Position numbers and translations under genes: made by a program. DNA of 64,000 nt. Origin: Lachnospiraceae bacterium XPB1003. GTDB taxonomy: Bacteria > Bacillota > Clostridia > Lachnospirales > Lachnospiraceae. Positions within the stretch are counted from its first letter, which is position 1, and each line of letters begins with the position of its first letter. Positions 39,372-47,604 of the stretch are shown here, piece by piece. The DNA lies in contig FMVK01000003.1 in NCBI GenBank assembly GCA_900102065.1, forward strand, positions 62,001 through 126,000, in the 5' to 3' direction. The notes beneath the pieces are model-generated. The model was not told the DNA's origin. It did no database searches and was given only the letters and a program-made list of their open reading frames with translations.

Positions 39372-39815
39372 ATGACTAAGACAAAGAAAATCTTATCTAA
39401 AAACAAAGGTTTCACACTGGTTGAGCTGATCGTAGTACTGGTTATCCTTGCTATCCTTGCTGCAATACTTGTACCTACACTGTTAGGTTATATCGACAAG
39501 GCTCGTTCCGAGAAGGATTTCGCTACTGCTCAGGCTGTACGTGTGGCTACACAGGCGCAGATCGATGAGCTTTACGGCAAGGGCGATGATAAAGTTGAAA
39601 AAAGCGATATCAACAAAAATGATGTTAAGAAAGAAATCTTCAAGCTGGTTGGCGCTGTCAGCGACAATAAGATCGACGGACAGGAATTGGATATTAAAGA
39701 TATAAAGATAACCAATAATCAGATTGATAGCATAATCGTGCAGATTGGTAGCAAGTATTACAAGTATACTTCCAGCAGTAACACCTGGGAGGCAACATCA
39801 AGCACTACACTTTAA
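39372..39815 (+). CDS. pilA: Type IV major pilin
   Basis: Main pilus subunit, 147 residues. The leader MTKTKKILSKNKG ends in Gly13 and the mature protein begins FTLVELIVVLVILAILAA with Glu at +5. The helix continues through GYIDKARSEKDFATAQAV, close to the first part of the giant prepilin. The remaining ~90 residues are a compact domain ending in Ser/Thr-rich TSSSNTWEATSSTTL. An in-frame open stretch runs from 39276, but AAGGGGG at 39357-39363 and ATG 39372 fit the start. It has its own promoter and a strong terminator, as expected for a highly made subunit. Confidence 0.95.
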   Translation: MTKTKKILSKNKGFTLVELIVVLVILAILAAILVPTLLGYIDKARSEKDFATAQAVRVATQAQIDELYGKGDDKVEKSDINKNDVKKEIFKLVGAVSDNKIDGQELDIKDIKITNNQIDSIIVQIGSKYYKYTSSSNTWEATSSTTL

Positions 39816-39842
39816 TATTTAAATATCGATCCTGTGAGGATT

Positions 39843-39879
39843 AAAAAAACTGCCGTACTTTTAAGTGCGGCAGTTTTTT
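39843..39879. terminator. Bidirectional terminator between pilA and typA
   Basis: A 12-bp stem (39849-39860 with 39863-39874) flanked by A-run before and T-run after, so it can end the pilA (+) and typA (-) transcripts. Confidence 0.9.
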
Positions 39880-39898
39880 ATATCTCTGGGTTTATTCT

Positions 39899-41755
39899 TC
39901 AGTTAGCTGCGTTAGCTGCTTTTGCGGCCTGTGAAATGGCTGAACGCTTACGCTTTAAGGAATCAAGGATCTTCTTACGTATTCTTAAGTTCTCAGGTGT
40001 TACCTCAAGAAGTTCGTCTGTTCCGATGAAATCCAGAGCCTGCTCGAGAGAGAGGATCCTGGGCGGTGTGAGCTTCAGTGCTTCATCCGCACCTGATGAA
40101 CGAGTATTTGTAAGCTGTTTCTTCTTGCAGACATTTACTTCGATGTCTTCAAGCTTGGGATTGGCACCGATTATCATTCCGGAGTAAACTTTTTCGCCCG
40201 GTCCGATAAAGAGCTGACCTCTGCTTTGAGCATTGAAGAGTCCGTAAGTTACAGCTTCACCTGTCTCGAAGGAGATAAGTGAGCCCTGAGGACGGTAGGA
40301 TATCTCACCCTTGAAAGGCTCATATCCGTTAAATATCGTATTGATGATACCGTTACCCTTGGTATCTGTCATGAACTCACCTCTGTAACCGATGAGACCT
40401 CTGGAAGGGATGGAGAACTCGAGACGTGTATATCCGTCATTTCTGGTTCCCATATTTAAGAGCTCGCCCTTACGTGAGCTTAATTTCTCAATAACAGCAC
40501 CTGAGAATTCTTCGGGAACATCGATATAAGCAAGTTCCATAGGCTCAAGACGCTTGCCGTTCTCGTCGGTGTGATAGAGTACCTCGGCCTTGCTGACTGC
40601 GAATTCATATCCTTCACGGCGCATGGTCTCGATAAGGACGGAGAGATGAAGCTCACCACGTCCGGAAACCTTGAATGCATCGGTGGTTTCTGTCTCCTCG
40701 ACACGGAGTGATACGTCTGTATTAAGCTCCTTGAAGAGTCTCTCGCGGAGATGACGGCTGGTTACGAACTTTCCTTCCTGACCTGCAAAAGGTGAGTCAT
40801 TTACCCAGAATGTCATGGCGATGGTAGGCTCTGAGATCTTCTGGAAAGGAATTGCTTCCACATGCTCGGGAGAGCAGATTGTATCACCGATATGGAGATC
40901 CGCGATACCGGATACGGCAACGATGGAGCCGATGCCTGCTTCTTGTACTTCTACCTTGCTTAATCCTTCATATTCATAAAGCTTGCTTATCTTAACCTTC
41001 TTAACTTTGTCGGGATCGTGGTGGTTAACGATGACAACTTCCTGATTTACCCTGGCAACGCCGTTATCAACCTTACCTACGCCGATACGTCCCACATATT
41101 CGTTATAGTCGATAGTGGAGATAAGGATCTGTGTTCCTGCTTCGGGATCGCCCTCGGGAGCAGGGATATAATCAACGATGGTCTTGAATATAGGCTCAAG
41201 ATCTGTACCGGTCTGATCGGGATCGAGTGAAGCCACACCTGCCTTAGCGGATGCAAATACGAAAGGACAGTCAAGCTGTGAATCATCGGCATCAAGGTCG
41301 ATAAGAAGTTCAAGTACTTCATCAACAACTTCCTTGGGTCTTGCACCGGGTCTGTCTACCTTGTTGATACATACGATAACAGGGAGCTTTAAGTCCATTG
41401 CCTTTCCAAGTACGAAACGTGTCTGGGGCATGGGACCTTCGAAAGCGTCTACTACAAGGATAACGCCGTTAACCATCTTAAGAACACGCTCAACCTCACC
41501 GCCGAAGTCCGCATGTCCCGGAGTGTCGATGATGTTGATCTTGGTATCCTTATAATGGATAGCCGTATTCTTTGAAAGAATGGTGATTCCTCTTTCACGC
41601 TCTATATCGCCGGAATCCATGACACGTTCAGCGACAACCTGGTTTTCACGGAATACACCGCTTTGCTTCAACAGGCCGTCCACGAGAGTGGTCTTACCGT
41701 GGTCGACATGCGCTATGATCGCTACGTTGCGGACGTCTTCTCTTTTCTGTTTCAT
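39899..41755 (-). CDS. typA: Translational GTPase TypA/BipA
   Basis: Ribosome-binding GTPase of the EF-G/EF-4 family that helps 50S assembly and stress growth. 618 residues, normal. G1 motif is AHVDHGKTTLVDGLL; the switch region RERGITILSKNT, DTPGHADFGGEVER (G3) and NKVDRPGARP (G4) are complete. The C-terminal domain with RGELHLSVLIETMRREGYEF and the final Lys/Arg-rich tail are as in BipA. AGGAGG lies just before the ATG at 41755. It is a single-gene unit on the minus strand with its own promoter and terminator. Confidence 0.97.
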   Translation of the reverse strand: MKQKREDVRNVAIIAHVDHGKTTLVDGLLKQSGVFRENQVVAERVMDSGDIERERGITILSKNTAIHYKDTKINIIDTPGHADFGGEVERVLKMVNGVILVVDAFEGPMPQTRFVLGKAMDLKLPVIVCINKVDRPGARPKEVVDEVLELLIDLDADDSQLDCPFVFASAKAGVASLDPDQTGTDLEPIFKTIVDYIPAPEGDPEAGTQILISTIDYNEYVGRIGVGKVDNGVARVNQEVVIVNHHDPDKVKKVKISKLYEYEGLSKVEVQEAGIGSIVAVSGIADLHIGDTICSPEHVEAIPFQKISEPTIAMTFWVNDSPFAGQEGKFVTSRHLRERLFKELNTDVSLRVEETETTDAFKVSGRGELHLSVLIETMRREGYEFAVSKAEVLYHTDENGKRLEPMELAYIDVPEEFSGAVIEKLSSRKGELLNMGTRNDGYTRLEFSIPSRGLIGYRGEFMTDTKGNGIINTIFNGYEPFKGEISYRPQGSLISFETGEAVTYGLFNAQSRGQLFIGPGEKVYSGMIIGANPKLEDIEVNVCKKKQLTNTRSSGADEALKLTPPRILSLEQALDFIGTDELLEVTPENLRIRKKILDSLKRKRSAISQAAKAANAAN

Positions 41756-41814
41756 AGATTCCTCCTGATCGATGGATATATAAACGTATTTCTTCTAATA
41801 AATGCAACCGATAT

Positions 41815-41843
41815 AAAATAGCACAAAGAAGAACGCATTTCAA
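41815..41843 (-). promoter_or_regulatory. Promoter of typA
   Basis: On the minus strand: TTGAAA (41838-41843), 17-base spacer, TGC-TATTTT (41815-41820), an extended -10. The transcript leader is about 55 bases. Confidence 0.6.
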
Positions 41844-41991
41844 TGTACATATTGCCAAAATGATGTTTTGCTTGCTTTTTTATACGAGAAAGTATATCAT
41901 TTCCGTGTCAGTATCACTGATACCGGACATCAGTTCCGGAACGCAGCCGCATCCTGCGGTGTTGCGAGATCCACTAATTTATTTTTCAATA

Positions 41992-42223
41992 GCTTCCCTT
42001 GTGCCACTGTAGGCTCCGGACAGCGGAATTGTTCGTCGGTCGTTCTTCCGAAAATCCCGTAGATGACTAATGATTCCGAAAACGTTCGCATGCTCCGTCC
42101 ATAGAGCAGTGCTCACTCATCCGGCCATCCGTGGCCGGACGTTTCTGTTTTGTTCGATGATTTTCGGGAACTTTTCCCGACTCACAATACGCTGTCCGGC
42201 GCCTACAGTGGCACAAGGGAAGC
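41992..42223. repeat. 232-bp inverted-repeat element (34-bp arms)
   Basis: Left arm 41992-42025 and right arm 42190-42223 are reverse complements with one mismatch in 34 bases. The next ~35 bases on each side still match in parts (such as CCGAAAATC near 42051 with its complement near 42161). The middle holds a CCGGCCATCCGTGGCCGG hairpin (about 42120-42137). No ORF is inside. It could be a non-autonomous mobile element (MITE) or a long structured RNA. The rest of the 549-base gap 41756-42304 holds the typA promoter, then nothing recognised. Confidence 0.85.
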
Positions 42224-42304
42224 ACAAAGAAAAAGATCAAAGAGAAAGATTAAAGAAAAATATCAGGGATCGTCCTGATAAGGAAAGGAGAGTATGAACT
42301 AACT

Positions 42305-43888
42305 ATGGTTACACAGATCACATCCGGTTGTATTTTCGGCGTGGAATGCAGGATGGTCAGAGTGGAGATAGATGTCTCCAACGGGCTTCCGATGTTTGAG
42401 ATGGTGGGACGACTGTCGGGAGAAGTGAAGGAGGCTGCGAAGAGGGTAAGAGTGGCACTCAAAAATGAGGATATCACGATACCGCCCCAGAGGATAACGG
42501 TTAATCTGGCACCGGCTGATGTGCCGAAGGAAGGAACGGGATTTGATCTTCCGATTGCGCTGGGGCTAATGGAGGCACTGGGGCTGATACCGCAGTCGGG
42601 ATGCACTGATACATTTGTCGCAGGGGAGCTTGCTTTAGACGGAAAGGTAAGCAGGATAAACGGTGTATTACCTATGGTCATTGAGGCCCGAAAAATGGGG
42701 ATGAAGAGGTGCATCATTCCTTACGATAATATGAATGAGGCAAATGTTGTGGATGGCATCAGCATCATAGGCGTAAAGACGCTGGGGGAAGTGATGAAGA
42801 TGCTGCAGGACCCCAACGGTATAGAGAGATATTCGAATTGTGAAAAGAGGGATAGTCGATCATCGCCCGGTAAAGAAAGTGATGCGGAAGGCTACGGAGA
42901 CTTTTCAGAGATCAGAGGACAGGACACTTTAAAAAGAGCGATGACCATAGCGGCAGCAGGCTTCCACAATCTGCTGATGATAGGGCCGCCCGGCGCAGGC
43001 AAGACTATGGCAGTAAAGAGACTTCCCGGTATCCTGCCACCCATGAGCAGGGAAGAGTGTCTCGAAGTATCCAGGATATACAGTGCGGCAGGACTATTGG
43101 ATAACGATCATCCGTTGGTTGATAAGAGGCCCTTTATCGCACCTCATCATACAGCATCTTTTATCTCTCTTGCCGGAGGCGGCAGGAATCTTACACCCGG
43201 GCTCATAAGCAAAGCTGATAAGGGTGTTCTCTTTCTCGATGAAGCAGTTCATTTTTCTTCACAGGCACTGGAAGTATTAAGACAACCACTTGAGGATAAG
43301 AAAATACGCATAGACAGGGCTGCGGGAAGTATGGATTTCCCGGCGGACTTTATGCTGGTGGCAGCCATCAATCCCTGCCCCTGCGGGAATTTTCCGGATC
43401 CCAATCTTTGCAGATGTACAGAGGATCAGGTGAAAAAATATCTTTCCAGATTTTCGGGACCGCTTCTTGACCGTATAGATATATGTGTTGAGATGAGCAG
43501 ACTGAAGGTCAGCGAGATAGTAGGGAGTGATGGGGGAGATGCAGTGGAAGCCTGCAACACATCGGCGCAGTACACCAGCGAAAAGATGCGTGAAGTAGTC
43601 ATGAGAGCCAGAGCTGTTCAGGAGGAACGCTTTGGCAAGACGGGGATAGATTTCAATGCACAGATGAAACCGACGGATCTGGACAGATACATATCTCTTG
43701 GAGAAAAGGAGAGGAAGTTTATGGAAAAAGCTTACGAGAAGATGCACTTAAGCATCAGGTCTTATCATAAGATCCTGCGAGTGGCCAGAACTATAGCCGA
43801 TATTGACGGTGATGAGGAAGTAAGAGCAAAGCATCTGCAGGAAGCTCTTTGCTACAGGAGCATCGAAGAGAGGTACTGGAAGAGATGA
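42305..43888 (+). CDS. comM: ComM/YifB-like Mg-chelatase AAA+ ATPase
   Basis: Hexameric branch-migration helicase of the YifB/ComM family, which helps integrate transforming DNA. 527 residues: N-terminal Lon-like substrate domain (TSGCIFGVECRMVRVEIDVS), Walker A GPPGAGKTMAVKRLPG, the PFIAPHHTAS segment, Walker B GVLFLDEAVHF and the zinc-like CPCGNFPDPNLCRC loop are all present. The strong AGGAGAG (42286-42292) belongs to a tiny ATG-AAC-TAA upstream ORF (42294-42302); the comM ATG at 42305 lies 3 bases after its stop. A hairpin TATCAGG/CCTGATA (42261-42280) precedes. It overlaps dprA by four bases. Confidence 0.93.
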   Translation: MVTQITSGCIFGVECRMVRVEIDVSNGLPMFEMVGRLSGEVKEAAKRVRVALKNEDITIPPQRITVNLAPADVPKEGTGFDLPIALGLMEALGLIPQSGCTDTFVAGELALDGKVSRINGVLPMVIEARKMGMKRCIIPYDNMNEANVVDGISIIGVKTLGEVMKMLQDPNGIERYSNCEKRDSRSSPGKESDAEGYGDFSEIRGQDTLKRAMTIAAAGFHNLLMIGPPGAGKTMAVKRLPGILPPMSREECLEVSRIYSAAGLLDNDHPLVDKRPFIAPHHTASFISLAGGGRNLTPGLISKADKGVLFLDEAVHFSSQALEVLRQPLEDKKIRIDRAAGSMDFPADFMLVAAINPCPCGNFPDPNLCRCTEDQVKKYLSRFSGPLLDRIDICVEMSRLKVSEIVGSDGGDAVEACNTSAQYTSEKMREVVMRARAVQEERFGKTGIDFNAQMKPTDLDRYISLGEKERKFMEKAYEKMHLSIRSYHKILRVARTIADIDGDEEVRAKHLQEALCYRSIEERYWKR

Positions 43889-45105
43889 ATTCATTAGAGC
43901 TGAATAAGGAAGATATGGATAGAGAAAAACTGTATAAGCAGTGGTTTGCGCTTTTGGCTGTTGCTATTCCCGCTAAAAGGATGCGCATGCTCATAGAGGA
44001 TTTCGGACATGCAAAGACGATATTTGATTGCAGTGAAGGTGCGATCTGTAACTGCAGATACCTGGATGAGAATAATATCGCAGAGATCTTAAATGCCAGA
44101 AAGCGTGGATTGCCTGTAAATCAGGCGGGAAGGTGGGAGGCGGATAATATATGTTTTGTATCGATTGAAGATGAAGCATATCCTGTGAGACTCAAAAATC
44201 TTGAAGACAGACCCTATGCGCTGTGGTATAAGGGTAAACTTCCCGATGAAGGAACTCCCACAGTGGGAATCATAGGTGCGAGAAACTGTAGCGATTACGG
44301 CAGACGGTCAGCGGCTTATTTTGGGAAAGAACTTGCGAAGGCAGGAGTAAGTGTCATAAGCGGAATGGCTGTGGGAATAGACGGACTGTCACAGGGGGCA
44401 TGCCTTAAGGAAGGGGGAAAAAGCTACGGACTGTTGGGGAGTGGTCCGGATGTTATATATCCCTCTGCAAATGAAGGGTTATACCGTTCACTGCTACAAA
44501 GCGGAGGCGTCATAAGTGAATTCATACCGGGAACGCCTGCTGTTGCGAAGCATTTTCCCATGCGCAACAGACTGATATCCGCTTTCTCCGATGTGCTTCT
44601 TGTGATAGAAGCCAGAGAAAGATCGGGAACTTTTATCACTGTTGGATATGCTCTCGAGCAGGGGAAAGATGTCTATGCTCTTCCGGGGAGGATCGATGAT
44701 GCGTTGAGTGCGGGCTGCAACAGGCTGATAAGGGATGGAGCGGGGATAGCAGCATGCGCTGACGATATACTTTTCGAACTGGAGGGGCGGATGCAGGCCC
44801 ATCGTGAGATCATAAAGAGTGACGGATTGTCCATGAGTGAGCGGATCAGACAGGAGAAGAAAAAGAATAAGAGGGAGAAAGAAAACGACAATATCATTCA
44901 TGACAAAGATCCGTTAAATAATATGATATTCCGCATACTCAGGGATCATGAGCGTGATCCGGAGGAGATGATGGTATTTATCAGGGATAATGAAAAAGCA
45001 CCGGATGATCTGACTCTTCCGTTACTTATGGGCAGGCTTATGGAACTGGAGCTGGAAGACAGAGTATGCTGCCGCGGTGGAATGTATTATCTCCCGGATG
45101 TATAA
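43885..45105 (+). CDS. dprA: DNA-processing protein DprA
   Basis: DprA (Smf) loads RecA on incoming single-stranded DNA during transformation. 406 residues. The Rossmann fold is complete: VGIIGARNCSDYGRRSA, VISGMAVGID, GLLGSGPDVIYP, SEFIPG and PMRNRLISA, with GTFITVGYALEQG and the Gly-rich ALPGRIDD. The last ~65 residues form a winged-helix-like domain after a Lys/Glu-rich linker. The start ATG 43885 overlaps the comM stop (ATGA); an in-frame TTG at 43849 is less likely. With comM it forms a two-gene unit. A T4P locus near by would be the matching DNA uptake apparatus. Confidence 0.95.
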   Translation: MNSLELNKEDMDREKLYKQWFALLAVAIPAKRMRMLIEDFGHAKTIFDCSEGAICNCRYLDENNIAEILNARKRGLPVNQAGRWEADNICFVSIEDEAYPVRLKNLEDRPYALWYKGKLPDEGTPTVGIIGARNCSDYGRRSAAYFGKELAKAGVSVISGMAVGIDGLSQGACLKEGGKSYGLLGSGPDVIYPSANEGLYRSLLQSGGVISEFIPGTPAVAKHFPMRNRLISAFSDVLLVIEARERSGTFITVGYALEQGKDVYALPGRIDDALSAGCNRLIRDGAGIAACADDILFELEGRMQAHREIIKSDGLSMSERIRQEKKKNKREKENDNIIHDKDPLNNMIFRILRDHERDPEEMMVFIRDNEKAPDDLTLPLLMGRLMELELEDRVCCRGGMYYLPDV

Positions 45106-45134
45106 GATCCCATATGTGACTATAACAATATCAT

Positions 45135-45161
45135 GTAAAAATCCTAGCGTAAAAATCCTAG
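45135..45161. repeat. Tandem 13-bp direct repeat upstream of hipB
   Basis: GTAAAAATCCTAG occurs at 45135-45147 and again at 45149-45161, one base apart. Its function is unknown. Confidence 0.7.
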
Positions 45162-45181
45162 TGGAACTATTGCGCATAAAT

Positions 45182-45239
45182 AAATAGACACAAATGACAC
45201 TTTCTGCTATAATCTACTTATCAAATAGACGGAAATGGC
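45182..45239. promoter_or_regulatory. Two direct repeats, possible HipB operator sites
   Basis: AAATAGAC(AC)AAATGAC at 45182-45198 and AAATAGAC(GG)AAATGGC at 45223-45239 match at 14 of 17 bases and are 41 bases apart (about four helical turns). The first overlaps the -35 box of the hipB promoter, the second lies just before the start codon. HTH antitoxins usually repress their own operon at such repeats. Confidence 0.5.
45185..45213 (+). promoter_or_regulatory. Promoter of hipB
   Basis: TAGACA (45185-45190), 17-base spacer, TATAAT (45208-45213). A near-consensus promoter. Confidence 0.8.
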
Positions 45240-45247
45240 GCGTTGAT

Positions 45248-45577
45248 ATGAATAAACAAAAAGATTATCAGGAATATATAAAAGAATTAGGGCAAAAGAT
45301 AAAGCTATACAGGATTATGAAAGAAATGTCTCAGCAGGACCTGGCGGATAAAACAGGGGTTTCTAAGAGAAGTATATCCAGGTTAGAACAAGGCGAATCT
45401 GTGCAGTTAGATAACTTGTTCAAAATCCTCCTGGCATTAGATCTTGGAGAGAACATTGATTTATTGGTTCCGGATCAGACTAAAAGACCCAGCTATTACT
45501 TGGAAAAGTCAGAAAGTAAGAATAAGCGAGTTCGCAAAAAGACAAAGAAGAACGGGTTTAAGTGGGGAGATGAATAA
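45248..45577 (+). CDS. HipB-like XRE-family HTH regulator / antitoxin
   Basis: A 109-residue DNA-binding protein. The helix-turn-helix is clear: LGQKIKLYRIMKEMSQQDLADKTGVSKRSISRLEQGESVQLDNLFKILLALDL spans residues ~12-65, with the recognition helix at VSKRSISRLEQ. A Lys/Arg-rich tail follows. The downstream gene, overlapping by one base, resembles HipA N-terminus, so this is the HipB antitoxin half of a HipAB-type toxin-antitoxin pair. ATG 45248 is favoured; the longer TTG-led frame from 45194 would overlap the promoter. Codon use is AT-richer than flanking genes, which fits lateral transfer. Confidence 0.85.
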   Translation: MNKQKDYQEYIKELGQKIKLYRIMKEMSQQDLADKTGVSKRSISRLEQGESVQLDNLFKILLALDLGENIDLLVPDQTKRPSYYLEKSESKNKRVRKKTKKNGFKWGDE

Positions 45578-46043
45578 TGAATGATACAGCTGAAGTATAT
45601 TTATGGGGAACCAGAATAGGTATTATTCATCAAGATAATACAAAGTCTTATGCATCCTTTGAGTATGACAGGGATTTTTTGAATAGTGGAATTGAAGTAG
45701 CGCCTCTTCGTATGCCACTCAGTAGTAATATATATGAATTTCCCGGCTTGATAGGAGATCCTTTTTATGGAATGCCGGGATTGGTAGCGGATTCCTTGCC
45801 TGACAGATTTGGTAACACAGTTATAGAGCAGTGGCTTATGTCTCTTGGAAAATCGTTATCTGATTTCTCTGCGATTGATAGACTTTGTTACACCGGAAAG
45901 CGCGGAATGGGCGCTCTGGAATATGTACCTGCAAGCACGATATTAAGGATATAGATGAAAATATCAATGTAAGCGAGATGGTGAAATTTGCATCAGATAT
46001 ATTGACTAACCGGGAAGGGCTATCCATTAAACAGATAAAGTAA
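45577..46043 (+). pseudogene. Decayed HipA-like kinase toxin (N-terminal fragment, frameshift)
   Basis: HipA kinases have ~400-440 residues. Only the N-terminal part remains in frame (45577-45954, 125 residues: LPDRFGNTVIEQWL, GKRGMGALEY), matching the HipA N-terminal subdomain. The frame ends in TAG at 45952-45954. A different frame then continues with KDIDENINVSEMVKFASDIL and REGLSIKQIK to a stop at 46041-46043, which fits the following part of HipA, so a frameshift occurred near 45935-45945. The kinase core is absent. A further piece at about 46060-46135 (VDQVISQLKN) may be a C-terminal scrap. The toxin is almost surely inactive. Confidence 0.8.
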
Positions 46044-46144
46044 GAGGTATTAATCGTATTCCACCGAAAATAAGTTGATCAGGTAATTAGTCAATTGAAA
46101 AATCAGCGCTATTGTGATAAAGTAGGACAGTAATAGGGCAAAGG

Positions 46145-46172
46145 GACGTACCTGTTACGGGTACGTCTTTTT
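46145..46172 (+). terminator. Intrinsic terminator before purA
   Basis: An 8-bp stem (46145-46152 with 46160-46167), 7-base loop and T-run to 46172. It ends the hip remnant transcript or acts in the purA leader. Confidence 0.8.
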
Positions 46173-46237
46173 ATGCGCGAACAGATGCTTTGAAGTAAGC
46201 GCAGATGATTTCGGTATCAGATAAGGAGGAGTGCACG

Positions 46238-47530
46238 ATGGTAAAGGCTGTCGTAGGTGCTAACTGGGGTGACGAAGGCAAGGGTAAGATAACGGATATG
46301 CTCGCACAGGATGCGGACGTAGTCGTAAGGTTTCAGGGTGGAGCCAATGCCGGTCATACGATAAAGAACAAGTATGGTAAATTCGCACTGCATACACTTC
46401 CCAGCGGTGTTTTTTCGGAGAATACCGTCAATGTTATAGGAAGCGGCGTTGCTCTCAACGTTCCGAGATTATTTGAGGAGATAAAGGATATCACTTCCAA
46501 GGGCGTTCCCATGCCCAAGATCATGATCTCCGACAGATGTCAGGTGGTTATGCCTTATCATATCCTTTTCGATCAGTACGAAGAGGAGAGACTTGCGGGA
46601 GCGGCTTTCGGATCCACAAAGTCAGGTATCGCACCTTTCTATTCGGATAAATTCGCCAAGATCGGTTTCCAGGTTAATGAGCTTTTTGATGATGAGCTTA
46701 TTAAGGGCAAGCTTGACAGAGTGCTTGTTCAGAAGAATGTCCTTCTCGAGCACCTGTATCACAAGCCTCTTATTTCCGAAGAGGAGATAATAAAGACTCT
46801 TGCCGAGTACAGAGATATGGTGGCTCCTTATGTTGCCGATACATCATCATTTCTTGAGCAGGCACTCCGTGACGGCAAGACAGTTCTTATGGAAGGTCAG
46901 TTGGGAACTCTTAAGGATGCGGATCACGGTATCTATCCTATGGTAACATCTTCAAATACGATCGCTGCTTATTCGGCAGTAAGTGCGGGCATCCCGCCTT
47001 ATGAGATCGGACAGATCATAACGGTATGCAAGGCTTATTCATCGGCTGTCGGCGGCGGCGCATTTGTTTCCGAGATATTCGGAGATGAGGCTGACGAGCT
47101 TCGTAACAGAGGCGGTGACGGCGGTGAGTACGGTGCAACAACCGGAAGACCCAGAAGAGTGGGCTGGTTTGACTGTGTTGCTTCCAAGTACGGATGCAGG
47201 ATACAGGGAACAACCGATGTTGCTTTCACGGTTCTGGATGTACTCGGATACCTCGACGAGATCCCCGTATGTGTTGCATACGAGATCGACGGCAAGGAGA
47301 CCACAGACTTCCCTGTAACAAGACTGCTTGAGAAGGCTAAGCCCGTGCTCAAGACTCTGCCCGGATGGAAGAGCGATATCCGCGGTATCACGAAGTATGA
47401 GGATCTCCCGGAGAATTGCAGAAAATACATCGAATTTGCCGAGGAGCAGATAGGATATCCCATCACAATGATCTCGAACGGTCCTGCGCGTGAGGATATC
47501 ATCATGAGAAAGAGCCCGCTTAAGAAGTGA
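46238..47530 (+). CDS. purA: Adenylosuccinate synthetase
   Basis: PurA condenses IMP with aspartate using GTP, the first step from IMP to AMP. 430 residues. The P-loop is GDEGKGKITD near residue 12-21, followed by RFQGGANAGHTI (substrate loop with the catalytic His) and TTGRPRRVGWFD near the C-terminal part, and GSGVALN. AAGGAGGA at 46223-46230 fits ATG 46238, whereas the in-frame upstream ATG 46205 has no site. A terminator follows at 47556. It stands alone, not within a pur operon. Confidence 0.97.
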   Translation: MVKAVVGANWGDEGKGKITDMLAQDADVVVRFQGGANAGHTIKNKYGKFALHTLPSGVFSENTVNVIGSGVALNVPRLFEEIKDITSKGVPMPKIMISDRCQVVMPYHILFDQYEEERLAGAAFGSTKSGIAPFYSDKFAKIGFQVNELFDDELIKGKLDRVLVQKNVLLEHLYHKPLISEEEIIKTLAEYRDMVAPYVADTSSFLEQALRDGKTVLMEGQLGTLKDADHGIYPMVTSSNTIAAYSAVSAGIPPYEIGQIITVCKAYSSAVGGGAFVSEIFGDEADELRNRGGDGGEYGATTGRPRRVGWFDCVASKYGCRIQGTTDVAFTVLDVLGYLDEIPVCVAYEIDGKETTDFPVTRLLEKAKPVLKTLPGWKSDIRGITKYEDLPENCRKYIEFAEEQIGYPITMISNGPAREDIIMRKSPLKK

Positions 47531-47555
47531 GCTGAGCAGATATGGTTAGACTACG

Positions 47556-47583
47556 GGCGGACGTTTTTTAGTCCGCCTGTTTT
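47556..47583 (+). terminator. Intrinsic terminator of purA
   Basis: A 7-bp GC-rich stem (47556-47562 with 47571-47577), 8-base loop, T-rich tail TGTTTT. Confidence 0.85.
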
Positions 47584-47604
47584 GCAATTTTGATTGGAAC
47601 AGTA

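Noticed and set aside
46095-46123. Promoter for purA (TTGAAA, 17 bases, TAAAGT)
   Set aside because: It lies inside a likely hipA scrap, the -10 matches at only 4 of 6, and a terminator follows at once.
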